64,000 bases of DNA. Source: Rutstroemia sp. NJR-2017a BVV2 (taxonomy: Eukaryota; Ascomycota; Leotiomycetes; Helotiales; Rutstroemiaceae). The stretch is taken from NCBI GenBank assembly GCA_002946415.1, contig NJPS01000074.1, positions 372,001-436,000 of the forward strand, in the 5' to 3' direction. The notes below the pieces were generated by a model. The model was not told the origin of the DNA. It did not search any database and saw only the letters and a program-made list of their open reading frames with translations. The translations under genes were made by a program, and so were the position numbers. This document shows positions 1 through 11,504 of the stretch, piece by piece. Each line of letters opens with the position of its first letter. Within the stretch, counting starts at the first letter, position 1.

Positions 1-813
1 TGCAATGAGTAATCCACAGTGCAGAGGCGATTGAAGAAGACTAATCATTCTCTAACCCTTCAAATCATGTATCACCAGCACCCGCAAGAGCAACAGCAAC
101 ACCAGCATCTCCGCGCAACCCTTCCGTCCTCAGAATCGGGAATGGCTGTAAGCAAATTGTGGCTGCATCCCGTACCCCGTGGAGAAAGCGGGGTCCCGAG
201 CTGACTTCGTTGGTACTGCATGGGACTTGCGGAAAGTAAGTTTCGTTAGAGGGAGATCAAGTTCCGTTAGAGGGAGATCATTGCAGAGATCTGTAGGGTA
301 GGGACACGTCAAGACTCACGGCCTCGGGAATGCAAAATGAAGGGATGAAGGGATGAAGCTATCGCGGAATCTGCCCGCTTGTGTACTGTAGGGTTGCGGA
401 ATTGGGGCCGCAGCTGCTACCTGCCAAGGAGAACGAGACTACTACAACGACAATGACAACGACGGCTAGACATTACGTCCGGACAAGTGCCGGAGACGGC
501 AGCTATATCAAACTAATCCGTCATCCTGAGCCTGCACCATCTAATGGCAACAAACCTCGGCTGGGCGGAGATGACTAGCTCTTTGTTTCTTCTTCCCCTT
601 TACAGTAAATAGACTAAAAGACTATAGGAAACAGCTCACATTCATTATTTTCTGGGATTTGGTTACATACATATTACATATTCTTATAGTCTACTGATAA
701 TCCTCGCAGTGTTACTAACAGCAAGCAAATAACTCCTCGAATCAACGCACCCCCTAAACCACCTAGAGGACCGTTAGAGAAAAACCGCTATACGAAATGA
801 ACAAAAAGCCCTT
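1..813. other. Intergenic, no gene recognised
   Basis: No reading frame here has convincing protein character. Two small sequence features stand out. A roughly 21-bp unit containing CGTTAGAGGGAGATCA is present twice in tandem at about 243-285, and a GGGATGAA-type short repeat lies at about 341-358. A CAACGACAATGACAACGAC microsatellite lies at about 443-465. The stretch probably holds the 3' flank of the amidoligase gene. Confidence 0.4.
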
Positions 814-1830
814 TCATCCCCGAGGAGGAACCCTCGTTCCAACCTCATGACACAGATCCGAAAACTCATACTGGTGCGGTCGTCTCGCCACATACCTCCT
901 CAAATAAAACCTCACATAATCCGCATGCCTCCTATGTGCCCAAACCACCACATCCTTCACAAACGTAACCCACCTCCACACCTCCTCAAAATCCGTCGTC
1001 CCCGCATGCTGTCTAAACTCCACCGTTCTCTTCGTATGCTCATCAAACGGGAACGGTTCCCTCAGAGCAGACACCTCATACGACATTTTGCAAATCCCGA
1101 CTTCTTCATGAGAATACCAATTTACGAGTTCGTTTACGGTATTGAAGGCGAGGAGACGGTTGAGAATTTCTTCGCTTGTCCACTGCCGGTGTAGGGCTTC
1201 GCGTGCGATGGGGGAGAAGCGCCGGAGGGGATTGCTGAAGCTGTTTTCGTGGCGGGTAGGGGTATGGATGGCGGAGATTTGCGGCTCGAAGGTCCAGAGG
1301 GTGGCCATCAGGTTGCGGAGGGGGAGGATATCGAAACCGGCGAGTGCGCGGCCGACGTGGACGTGGAAGCCGCAGCTGTGGTTGATGACGACGTCGAAAT
1401 TTGAGTTGAGGACGTGGAGGACGTTGTGGACTTGGTTGTTGAATGCATCTATGTCTTGGTATCTGATGACGGGACTCTTGAGCTCGAAACAGAAGTGCGC
1501 GATTAGGGTTTGTTCTTCTTCGGTGTAGAAATTAAGCGTAGCGTCGCTTGTTAGTATCCAGTTCGTGTCTAAAGGTACTGCTTCTCCTTGCCTAAGGGGG
1601 CGTTGCGCGTCACAGTGCTGCCGAAAGGAGAGAACTGTGGCGTTAGCAACTCGTGCGTTTATGAAACGGGCGACATAATCCTTGGCATCGTCCTCTGAGG
1701 TGTTGGAACCATTGATATAGGGGTGTCTGGTATTTGCGTATGAGAGGGGAAACATGATGCCGAATTCGAACTCCAGTCCGAATGTTAATTCGGCGGGGTC
1801 GAAGAAATACTGTTCTCTATGTCTCGACAT
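814..1830 (-). CDS. Amidoligase_2-type protein (putative carboxylate-amine ligase)
   Basis: Single-exon gene of 338 residues starting at a genuine ATG. The protein resembles the Amidoligase_2 family (glutamine-synthetase-like COOH-NH2 ligase fold). It has an N-terminal FGLEFEFG strand (residues 17-24) with the acidic metal-binding pattern, a WILTSDAT segment (91-98), FELKSP (115-120), the diagnostic CGFHVHVG motif (153-160) and a C-terminal TVEFRQHAGT (269-278). In the family, these acidic and histidine residues bind ATP-Mg and join an amine to a carboxylate. The substrate of the fungal members is not known to me. There is no signal peptide or membrane segment, so it is probably cytosolic. 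No neighbour suggests a pathway. The family assignment rests on motifs only; the fold is likely, the reaction inferred. Confidence 0.75.
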   Translation of the reverse strand: MSRHREQYFFDPAELTFGLEFEFGIMFPLSYANTRHPYINGSNTSEDDAKDYVARFINARVANATVLSFRQHCDAQRPLRQGEAVPLDTNWILTSDATLNFYTEEEQTLIAHFCFELKSPVIRYQDIDAFNNQVHNVLHVLNSNFDVVINHSCGFHVHVGRALAGFDILPLRNLMATLWTFEPQISAIHTPTRHENSFSNPLRRFSPIAREALHRQWTSEEILNRLLAFNTVNELVNWYSHEEVGICKMSYEVSALREPFPFDEHTKRTVEFRQHAGTTDFEEVWRWVTFVKDVVVWAHRRHADYVRFYLRRYVARRPHQYEFSDLCHEVGTRVPPRG

Positions 1831-2274
1831 CGTAGCGTATATTCTATTCTCTGGTTTCAGGATTCACTATATGTTTTGTAACGGCCGCTGAAAATATGGA
1901 GTACTGCTTGTTTCGTGGGAAACAAGGAAATTCGATCTTTTTGATGTTGTAAATTTGCATTGTTCGTCGAAGGGGGGTTGCACCGAACAGCATTTATCAA
2001 AAGGTTAACAACGTTATTGAAGAAAGTTTTTGCTTATGATTTATTCAGCACAAGAGAACAACATACTCTGTGAATATAGGAGAAAAATTGCATATAGGGG
2101 TGATTCACACTACTATGGTGCTTATCTTGCCTATATGCATGTATATAGCTCTCTAAAAAGAAGACCCTTCAATCTATAGCTTCATGACCCCTGATACACA
2201 AAATCTGTTATATCCTCGTATACTTATAGTACGAGGTGAAGACCCCAAACATACTAGCAATTTCGTTCGCCCTC
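1831..2274. other. Intergenic region
   Basis: About 440 bp of AT-leaning sequence between the amidoligase start and the 3' end of the NF-X1 gene. It should contain the amidoligase promoter. I see no gene. A short frame on the minus strand, 2208-2435, overlaps the 3' end of the next gene and could be an alternative terminal exon. Confidence 0.4.
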
Positions 2275-4875
2275 CTAGCTTCGTCGAACATAATCGAAGG
2301 AGTTAACTCGATATGCAACATTCTTTGATGCCAGTTCGGACTCTCCAGGTACCCCGTCCGCAAACTTCCACTCAACTCCGGAATCCAAACCCTCCTCCCA
2401 ATACCAAACCGAATCAAAACCATACAAACTCCCAACTACAAGTCGAAGAAAATCTATCATCTCCCGAAGAAAACCCCCCCTTACCCGCCTTCCCCAACTC
2501 CCGTCTTATCACAGCCATCAACCCCACCACCACCAACCCGTCATCGCCTATCCCATCCACCCATTCCCCTCTCCCTTTCCATTTCTTCCCATCCTCCTTC
2601 TCTTGCTCCAACCTCGCCGCCGCCGTTGCATCCTCCCTCCCCTCTCTCTCCTCCTTCTCCCTCTCCCCCCTTTCCTTCTCCGCCCTAACCCTCTCCCCCA
2701 TCGTCCGCCCAAACCCTCCATTCCCACCATTATCAAACCAACCCCCCCTCCTCAAGCACGCACTCAACCGTCCCCTATCGGCCGCGAAACCGAAACTCAC
2801 TGTCCGACCCACAACTTCCTTGCCGCTTTTCCTGCTCCACGTGCCCCATTTCTCATTCATCATTTTCTGGATATCCTCCTCTTGGACATCGTCCACGTTC
2901 TTTCCTACATCATTGAAGCGGACAATTTTCATAAAAGACTGAAAGTGGCAATGCCGGACAAACCAATACCAGTCCGTAACCGCCAGTCCCAGGGTGTGGA
3001 AAATCAAATGTCGGTTCTCCTTCGACGTTTCGGACCACTTCCCTTGTTTCACTATCGCAATCGTACCAGTATTGATTTGCGGGAGGGAATATGCGGCATA
3101 TGCCCAACCTGCGGATCTTGTTCCTGATCTTGAACTCCTCTTCCGTATTCTTGAGCTCCTGCTTCTATTTTGTATTCCATCCCCGGAGATATCGGCATTG
3201 GGATCTACATGGCCTTTGTATGAACTTGTGTTTTCGCCATGCACATACTCAAAAGCCAGCATCCTCCATTTTCGATTTTGCAAATCAAAATCGACGGCTA
3301 AGGACTGGTTTCCTTCATATGAAGTTTTCCCTTCGATTCTGTAATATTTTTCAAAAGCACCACCATCAACAATATCAGTGTTATTCCTGTCCAACCAAAT
3401 ATCATCAATCCCATGCCTCAAAGTTATATCCCAATTTTCCGATTCGCCATTTCTTTTCATACCCCCTGAGGACTCCGAAACTGTATCTGAGTTCGGAATA
3501 GGCAGGGCGTCGGTATCGTTGCGGAATTTGAAAACGAAGGGATCTTGGCTGGAGACGTAGCTCTCGTGGTCGCTGAAGGTGACGCGTGTGTCAAAGTTGT
3601 TGCATGTTCCTGACATTTTGTTTTCCAAGATGGAGTGGGGGCCAATGCAGAGTCTGTGGCTGAGTTAGTGGTTTTCCAACCAAGCAAGATTTGGGAGGAA
3701 AGGAGAGAAGAAAAGGAAGGCTCATAGAAACTCACAACATAGGTATCACAATCACAGTCCCGAAAAACATAAGCCCCCAAGTCGCCACATAACTCAAGAT
3801 ATGAATCAGATTCCCCACCCCCCTCACAAGTGAATAGTCATCTGGACCAACTCTCTCCCTCACCCAGTCCTTTATCAGTTTTCTCGAGCGCATCGCACAC
3901 GCCAGGCCAAAAACCCCATTAAATGGCGTCACAAAGATACAGACTACAATTACAAGTCCGATTTCGTGGCTGCGAAACTTGGATTGAACGAACTTGGTAT
4001 GGGACAACGGGGATGCCCAGCGGGCGATGCGGTCGGAGATCCAGTAGAGCAGGAGGCCATTAACTGTGATGAGGAGTCCAAGTAGTACATAGGTTTTTTC
4101 AGCGAGGTGGTGACGTTCAGAGTGGGTATTGAGGAGTTGGGCAAAGAAGCCGGTAAGTTGCCGGAGTGCAGATGAATTTCCCAAGGCATTTGGGGTGGAG
4201 TCAGTCGTGTTGTTACCCTGTGTTCGGGCTGGTTCGACCTCTCTAGGTAGAGCATTTATTTTAACCTTTGCCGCTTGCTTCTCCTCTTTCTGACATTTCT
4301 TCCCACATTTAGATGGTGGACAAGGACCGGGATGACATCTATACATACAGAACTCCGACTGAGGATTTCTGTTGTGTTTGCAATTAATAACACGTTGACA
4401 ATACTTGGCGCAACTATTCGTGCCCGCTGGTAAAGAGCGATATCCTGATTTTCCACACCAGCAATCCTTGGCTGGAAAATATATGTTCGGATTCTTGCAT
4501 GTAGGGCAGTCCCAAATGTCAGTATCAGAACTCGTGGTAGCGTTGGTTGTCGCCCAGTTTCCTACGCATTGGTAATGGTAGACTTGATAACAGTTCTTGC
4601 AGCTCCAAAGCGGGATGCTTTCAGAAATAGTTTCAGCGCAAACCGGGCAGTCGTAACTAGACAGATTAGACTCGGAGTTCTTTGGTAGATTGGTGTAACA
4701 ATTGAACTTACACTCCTCTCTCTATATCCTCTTCAATCCTTCTACACATATGAGATGTAGTTGAATAGTGTGATACATCGAGTCTAGCGAGTTCAATAGA
4801 TCTCCTCACAGGAGTTTTCGACTCTGTCGGTGCCGGGGGTTTGGCGAATGAAAAGGCATTCTTGTAGGATACCAT
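2275..4875 (-). CDS. RING/NF-X1 zinc-finger membrane protein
   Basis: Four exons: 4875-4712, 4656-3736, 3653-2485 and 2435-2275, giving 804 residues with matching phases; introns are 55, 82 and 49 nt. The N-terminus carries an NFX1-style RING/PHD-like finger (about residues 58-110, CPVC...WSCKNCYQVYH...CPTC), then one NF-X1 cysteine-rich finger (about 118-180, including CHPGPCPPSKCGKKC). Three hydrophobic segments follow near 244-263, 287-309 and 338-362. The rest is unrecognised, with a charged, probably coiled-coil stretch rich in Glu, Arg and Lys. NFX1-family RING fingers are linked to ubiquitin ligation, and human NFXL1 also has a membrane anchor, so a membrane-bound E3 ligase is a fair inference. 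Reading through the last intron gives a 774-residue form ending at 2414. Confidence 0.65.
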
Positions 4876-6172
4876 ACTGTAACTGAGAATCTTGAAGTCG
4901 TTCTCTGATTAGTAGCTGAGGATAGCTTGGATTTTAGCAGAACATGAGACAAGTATTCATTACGAAGAATGAGTCAAGGCTTTGTGAACTAAGCACTGGT
5001 TTCCAGAAGATATGGACGAAGTTCCTTTGTGGGGAATGTCATGACTATATATCGTATCCATCTAAGCAACTTGACCTAAGAATGCGAGTGGAAAGTCCGG
5101 AACGTCATATATCGAGCGAACAACCAGCAAAGAAGCATGAATGGCGCTGATTCAACGACTTGGTATGAGGCGGACCTCACGCTTCGAGGCGTTAAGGCTA
5201 CTAAGGGCTGATAATAGGGCTCAACCAGGCACTAGCTGATGGTAGAGAAGCTGTTAGCGAACTCTAGAATGAGCTGATCACGATCTAGCTTCAACGATAA
5301 GTTAACCAACACCTCCAAGATATAATGCAATCTTTTGTGGCACCCCTTTCGCAGAGCAGACCCCAAGGATAATGAAAGGATGAAAGCAGCAGAAAATCGA
5401 GGAGTCTATTTTCCAGCGATGTCGCCCAGTAGTTCACGACCATAATGGCCAAGCAGCCTCATCAGCTAGTAGAGGCGGTATCATGAATACCAATGCAATG
5501 TATTGCCGACTCTTAACTAAATGCAAGCATAAACGTCCTTGATCGTGATATCTGGGACAGCGATAAGAGTAGAATAGCTCGTGATAAAGTGGTCACTTGA
5601 CCCCGACTTCTCTGGTCACCCATTCTTGGGACCCAAATCCACAACTCCGTAAACTAAGCCAGAAAAAACGCATGCTTCTTTTCCCAATTCCATCCTATAA
5701 AAAGTCTATCGTTCAGAATCAATATTGTTACCACATCGAGATTGTCTCGCAGATGTTTCCAACTTCCATAAGAGCATCTCTTTCAGCTGCGTGAACAGAC
5801 GATAGTATGGTAGGTGCTAATGGTTGTCGTTAAAATCATACTGATTCCCTCTTGATATCCGCCTCGCAGTTGTATATACTGTAAGGAACGTATGGATGGA
5901 ACGAAACGATATGTGGAGAATATTTTACACAAGGAAATCCCCAAGACGATAGCCTGGAAATCGTCGATGACTTTGAACCGAAAATGATGGAAGAACGGAA
6001 GAAACTAAACTTAGTAGTAGATTGACTGTAGTACGCTAGGCCAAATTGAGCTTGTATCGGTCACATGACTTGATATGAAGATATCTTCTTCGAATTTTGT
6101 TTACTTTCTTATTCTAGGTATCCAAAGAGTGATCTGCGACTATTTAGATAGCCCGTTCTTGCTAAGTATCTT
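4876..6172. other. Intergenic region
   Basis: About 1.3 kb between the NF-X1 gene (transcribed away from it) and the 3' end of the biotin DA gene. Short frames on both strands show no domain or codon structure that would support a gene. It should include the promoter of the NF-X1 gene at its left end. Confidence 0.4.
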
Positions 6173-8864
6173 TTATTTGTTCTTCAGAACCTCTTCCAAC
6201 GCCCTCTCAATCATCCTCACAGTTTCCCTCTCTGTGATTAAACTGCCCATCACATAAATCACGTTTCCCAACACTCTCGCATGGATGTTCCAACCCCTCC
6301 TCTCTTCACTCATGGCTAGTAATCTTTCCCTTACTGTCTCTGTGGCTCTAGACTTATATCCTCCACCTTCCGCATCTTTCAACGTCACAGCCAATACACT
6401 ACCCAGAGCTACCACGCCCTCCACCTGTTCTTTATAGGAGATGCGATGTATAAAGTCCTTACTCCAAATACTCCAGACATTCCCCTCTTCTTTCTCCTTT
6501 AATTCTTTTTCGTCTTCATTCCAGTCTCTTTCAAACCCTCTCCATTTCCCGTCCTTGGCCATCTTCCCCATGCTTTCCAAGCTCACCCTAGCCACTTCAC
6601 ATCCCACGGCATGACCCGTATAACTATGTCCATGGAGCAACGCCTCGCTTTTCTCATCTCCGAGGAATGCTTCATAGATACTTTCGCTTGCCACAGTAGT
6701 ACACAGAGGAAGTAGACCGCCGGTAAGAAGTTTTGCATGTACTGAAATGTCGGGGATGGAATGAAGAAGTGAGGAAGATGAGAAGTGACCGAGACGATAG
6801 AGGCCGGTAAAAACTTCGTCAGCTAGAATGGGTAGACCAGTCCACGTCTTTTCGTCTTTGGGAGGAGTCGATGTAGCAGTACCGAAAAGCAGAGGGTTGT
6901 TGCGGACGACGTTAATGAGGGTGCGTTGGAAGAGCGGATCGCTTGATTATGGGTCAGTATCTGTCTCATTATATAAAAAATGGAGGTACAAACCAGAATA
7001 TCATTCCGCCAGCACCGAGGATGACAGGCTCTAGCACCAAGGCGCCGAAGCTCATACCTTGCATCCTTAACTCTTCCAGCTTCTCGAAAATTAACTTTTC
7101 ATATTTTCGTTTCAGTGCGCTCTCATCTCTCTTCTTATCAAAAACCTCCTTGAGGCTCTCGAACACCTCTTCCACACTGTCTTCTGTCGCAGATTGAACA
7201 ACCCACGATCCATTCTTACAAATGACTCTCGGTACATCGAACCAGTACCCCCTCCCTTTGTACCAGTGGACTTTCTCATTGTATATGCTTTCTTCGCTCA
7301 TGTCCATGGCACCTATCGTGTCTCCATGGTAGCTCCCCTTCAGGCCCAGCACACCAAGCTCTCTCGCCTTGTCTCTTTCAATGCCGTAGCGTTTGGCAGT
7401 GGCGGTTAGAGCCATCTTAATTCCTACTTCCATTCCTGTACTTCCATTGTCGGAAAAGAACACTCGAGATGCACGAGGGTTGTTCATATGAGACAAGAGG
7501 TGTGATGAGAGGCTTAATGCAGGAGAATGAATGGTGGATGCGAATATAGTGTGGCCGTAGCGACCCGCAGCGTAAGCTGCAGCTAAGGAGAGTTCTGGTG
7601 AGCCATGGCCTAAGCCTTGCGTCCACCAAGAGGCAGACGCATCAAATGTGGGAGTGAGAAGATTTTCATGAGATACAATACTATTGCTTGATTCTCCGGT
7701 CGACAAGGTGGAAGAAGGGAGTGTTTGGTAATGATCGCCGTAGGCCGAATCAATGGAGAGAATACTCTTTGACGAGAGTTTTTGCATCTGGGTGAAAGGA
7801 TACCAAATTAATTTGTGAGCTTTCTCAGACATCGAGTCGAGTTCTTCGATGCGTAGTTTATTTCGTTTCTGTGACTCCTCAATCATTCTGGTTATTTCTC
7901 CGGACTTAGTAACTCCAGAATAGTACGAAGACATCGACTCAAAGTCAGCATTCTCGTCTGGAATTGGACTGGGTGGTCGCGGTATAGAGGTTACTGATAT
8001 GCCCCTTTCGTTGAAATATTTTGTTAAGTATGAGTAGTTTCTGTACTTTTCATCTTGGAAAATGAGGACAGAGTCGGTGTCGTAGCCACGAATATGTAAG
8101 CCTGACCCAAGGTGAGCAAGTGCATCATCGATAGTATGTCTGACGAGTGGACATTTTTGAGTTAATAATGAGCGGCTTGTACTCACTCTCCCATGCACTT
8201 ATCGTTCCGGAAATCCCCCCTAGATTAGGATCTCCAACCAAGAAGACGGGCAAACGAAGCGGTCTCAGTGCGTCTAGTTGACTTGTTCCGGATGGTGTAG
8301 GGGAATGCACACCTCCAGCCCCTTCGACGATGATCATGCCCTGCTGTCGCTGGTCATGGCTTTCGGTCCATTCCTTGATTTGCGCCGAGATGGCTGAGGC
8401 GATTTCATGATCGCTTGGCGGCTGTTCAACGGCTCAGTAATGAAACTTGGTGTATTGTCCCGGTTCTTTTCATTCGTGAATATGAACGATTTCATAGCAG
8501 CTTATACATGTATGTGAATGTGAAATTCACGCTGGGTAGAATATAGAACAGAAGCGAACCATTGACTTACAGCAGCTTCCCCAGTTGCAGCAGCCAAGTG
8601 TGGGCTAACAGGCTCTTTGTACCTGAACAAACATTTTCTTTTCGTCCCCGCAGCATATCTTTCAACATGTCTGTCGTCGGCTTCCGTTAGGGGCCCTGTA
8701 GAAACAGGTTTTAGATAATATGGTATTTGGGATCTCCCCAGAAGGTTTCGACATAGCAACGTTGAAAAGATTGTTTTCCCGAGTGAAGTATTGGAAGCGG
8801 TTAAATGGTAGGCTGGTAGATTTGGATGCAGGAGAGAGGCGATGGGTCTGTAGGGCATTGGCAT
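6173..8864 (-). CDS. bioDA: Bifunctional dethiobiotin synthetase / DAPA aminotransferase (BioDA, BIO3-BIO1)
   Basis: Four exons (8864-8571, 8421-8187, 8101-6994, 6941-6173) give 801 residues. The N-terminal third is dethiobiotin synthetase: a P-loop-like SNTSLGKT near residue 27, then the VEGAGGVHSP motif and a GDPNLGG segment. The rest is the PLP-dependent 7,8-diaminopelargonate aminotransferase: WYPFTQMQ, SDNGSTGMEVGIKMA, ADEVFTGLYRLG with the PLP-pocket Asp587, the likely Schiff-base lysine Lys616 in HAKLLTGG, and HGHSYTGHAVGC. It performs the two middle steps of biotin synthesis, KAPA to DAPA to dethiobiotin. The fusion is normal for fungi and plants. The second-intron acceptor at 8102 was chosen because it yields the conserved SLHIRGYD. 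The start is the first ATG in frame; another ATG lies two codons on. It is divergent to KAPA synthase. Confidence 0.95.
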
Positions 8865-9410
8865 TTTTAGGTGAGGAGGTACTTTTGGGCCCTGGGAGAA
8901 GATGACATGGAGACGACGATGAGGATGACGATGGCGACGATGGCGACGATGATGTTGTTGTTGCTGTTGCAATTGAGTCTACAAGAGAGTGAGGAATGAG
9001 TCAATTGGACGTGAACCTTGATGGCCGCGATGGCCTCGGGATTTGAAATTAATACTCAGTAGCTGCGAGTGGAGTATTTGGTGGGGGTTGGAGGGTGGAG
9101 GGGTGGAGGGGTGGTGGGGTAAATTGACAGGGGTAGCTATGTACAGAAGCTGCAGGGTATTTAAGAGTTTTCCCCTGGTTAGCTGAATTGTAAACGGACG
9201 ACACATGCTCCGAGAGCACATTCTCCACTCGACACCTTCAACAAATTCCCTCATCTCATCTCATCCAATCTCATCCAATCTCATCTCATCTTGCCGTTTT
9301 CTGACTCATCCACGTGATGGACTCACCAGCTTGTAAACATGGGCGAGTCCTCATATCATGATTCCTATCCATCTAGGCGTTGATTCGACTTCACTCAACC
9401 AAAAGAGAAA
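8865..9410. promoter_or_regulatory. Divergent promoter between bioDA and bioF
   Basis: The 546-bp gap between the two start codons must carry the promoters of both biotin genes. It holds a (TCTCA)-rich pentanucleotide tract at about 9251-9292, interrupted twice by CCAAT within CATCCAATCTCATCCAATC. CCAAT is the binding site of the fungal Hap/CBC complex, so co-regulation of the pair is plausible but not shown. A CAA/CGA trinucleotide-rich stretch lies in the bioDA leader near 8900-8970, and a G-rich run with GGGTGGAGGGGTGG lies near 9085-9120. Confidence 0.5.
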
Positions 9411-10903
9411 ATGCCCACCCTTGAGGAGTCGATGAGCTCAGCTCTCCAGCGGCGAGCTCAGAAATCATCACTGCGTAGTCTTGCCCTTCCTACTCATACC
9501 GCTTCTTCAACTCCTCTCGTAGACTTCTCTTCCAATGATTTTCTTTCCCTCAGCACATCCCCTCTTCTTCACACGGAATACCTTTCTCTTCTTGAAGCCC
9601 ACCTCGATCCTCATACATCCAAGTCATCTTCAACTCCACCAACTCTAGGCAGTACAGGCTCACGTCTTCTCACCGGAAACTCATCTCTTGCTCTCACTCT
9701 CGAACACGATATTGCAAAATTCCACAATGCTCCAGCGGGTTTACTCTTCAACAGCGGGTTTGATGCCAATTCGGCTTTCTTTTCCTGCGTACCCCAGTCT
9801 GGGGATGTTATTGTTTTCGACCAGGAAATCCATGCCAGTGTACATGAAGGAATGAGGACTTCGCGCGCCGAAAAGCGTATTGCCTTTACGCATAATGATG
9901 TTGGGTCATTACGGAGTGTATTGGAAGCCTTGCTAGCGGAAGAGGACTCCAAGGGAGAGGCAAAGAGAAACGTCTTTGTGGCTGTGGAAAGTCTCTACAG
10001 TATGGATGGTGACATCTGTCAATTGGGATCGATTGTCGAAGCGGTAGAAGATGTTCTTGGTTTAGGTGGAGAAGGTAGACATGGTCGAGGATATATTATT
10101 ATAGATGAAGCACACTCGACGGGTATTTATGGTGAGCAAGGAAGAGGACTGGTCTGCGAGCTGGGGCTGGAGAAAAAGATCTTTGCAAGGTTACATACCT
10201 TTGGAAAGGCATTAGCTGCCAATGGTGGTAAGTCGTCAGTTGATGTCACAGTTTTATCACGCCCCTTCTTGTATATTTTGGACATGGACTAATTTTCTAA
10301 GCAATTATTCTTACTACACCCCTCGTCTGTCACTACCTCCTTAATTACGCTCGGCCTTTAATCTACAGCACATCGCTGTCAACGCCTTCGCTTCTTCTTA
10401 TAAAGGCATCCTACTCCATTCTCTCATCACCGAGCATCTCATCCCTCTCCAAGCAGCTCCACTCTCTGTCTCGCTACCTGCACATCCTTCTTTCGAATCT
10501 CCCATCATCCTCTTATATCACATATCACAACCAAGATGCTCCATCGCCTATATTCAGCATTCAGACGCCGTATCCAAAAGAGCTTGCGAAGGAGTGTCAG
10601 GATCAAGGGTTCAATGTGAGAGGAATCATGAGTCCTACAGTGAAAAGGGGAACGGAGAGAGTAAGGGTCTGTCTGCACGCGGGGAATACAAGATATGAGG
10701 TAGAAGGGCTGGTCAGAGTCATCCAGGAGTGGATTGTGGATATGGAAAAGAAAGAGCATACTGGGGCCATTACATCAAGGCAGTTTATTCAAAATAGCCC
10801 GAGAAAAAGTACTGGTGATGGTGTTCTAGAGCTCCGGAGTGAGCAACCTGGCATTCTGGCACGCTCCTTCGGCTCAGGGCTGATCAAGCGTGCGAAGTTA
10901 TAA
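9411..10903 (+). CDS. bioF: 8-amino-7-oxononanoate (KAPA) synthase, peroxisomal
   Basis: Two exons (9411-10227, 10302-10903) give 472 residues. It belongs to the alpha-oxoamine synthase PLP family: DFSSNDFLSLS near the N-terminus, LGSTGSRLLTGN, the cofactor segment DEAHSTGIYGEQGRG, and the PLP lysine Lys266 in HTFGKALAANG. The enzyme condenses pimeloyl-CoA with alanine, the first committed step of biotin synthesis. The protein ends in RAKL, a good type-1 peroxisomal targeting signal; fungal KAPA synthases are known to need peroxisomal import because their pimeloyl-CoA arises by beta-oxidation. The intron is 74 nt, begins GTAAGT and ends CTAAG. The gene is divergent from bioDA and followed by biotin synthase in the same direction. 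Confidence 0.93.
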
Positions 10904-11504
10904 TGACACATAAGTTTTAAATCACAAGATTCGTCACAGAACCCACAGAATGCAGCTCCGAACTCACAATTTCCACGTGTCGTTCTTGTTTGTAACACAA
11001 TCTCACCATCTCACAATATTCCATTCATCCGCGCCGTCCCATCACCTTCCTTGTTGGCCCAAGCTCCATTCTCCCTGCATGCACCCATGTATCCCTGCAC
11101 GGCCCGCTCCATAAAACTACATGCGGGGTCATCTACTATACGTGCCGTGCAGCCAATGAGAAGCTCGAATTAGTAAAGTGTATTACAGTATTCCAGTATT
11201 ACAGCTTGGGACATTTCCGTGCAGGGACAAATTGTTGAGGATGTGAGGAGCTGAGAAGGTGAGAATGTGATTGCCCCACTAGATCCTCATGCAAGTCTGA
11301 TACAGAAAACCCCTCATTTAGCCTGCTTCCTCTGCTGGGATATTCGGCCGAAGGAACTTAGTTCTTCCTTGCTGGACTGGAAGTTCGCTCAGGTTACCTC
11401 GGGGAAGCTCGCTTCCATTATCTGTTTGTTCTCCCACTGAGATATTGCCGTCCAACCTATACATCCCTCTCAGAACGACACACACATACACACACCATCC
11501 TACC
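10904..11504 (+). promoter_or_regulatory. Biotin synthase upstream region with CCAAT box
   Basis: About 600 bp between the bioF stop and the bioB start. A CCAAT box sits at 11153-11157 (GCCAATGAGAAGC), the same element found repeatedly in the bioDA-bioF promoter. A short imperfect repeat, GTATTACAGTATTCC, lies near 11180-11200. The leader just before the ATG is rich in ACACAC. Shared regulation of the cluster by the CCAAT-binding complex is inference. Confidence 0.4.

Noticed and set aside
2208..2460. Possible double frameshift at the 3' end of the NF-X1 gene in G-rich runs
   Set aside because: A 49-nt intron (2484-2436, GTAAGG...TAG) joins the frames naturally with correct phase, so no frameshift is needed. 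The frame 2435-2208 remains an untested alternative ending.
2313..3501. Long plus-strand frames opposite the NF-X1 gene
   Set aside because: They are antisense to exon 3, low in complexity (Pro/Ser/Leu-rich) and lack motifs; they mirror the charged coil of the real gene.
8979..9254. Upstream exon for bioDA
   Set aside because: The frame is open but has no homology to the start of dethiobiotin synthetases, and the first ATG in the main frame (8864) already gives a normal N-terminus.
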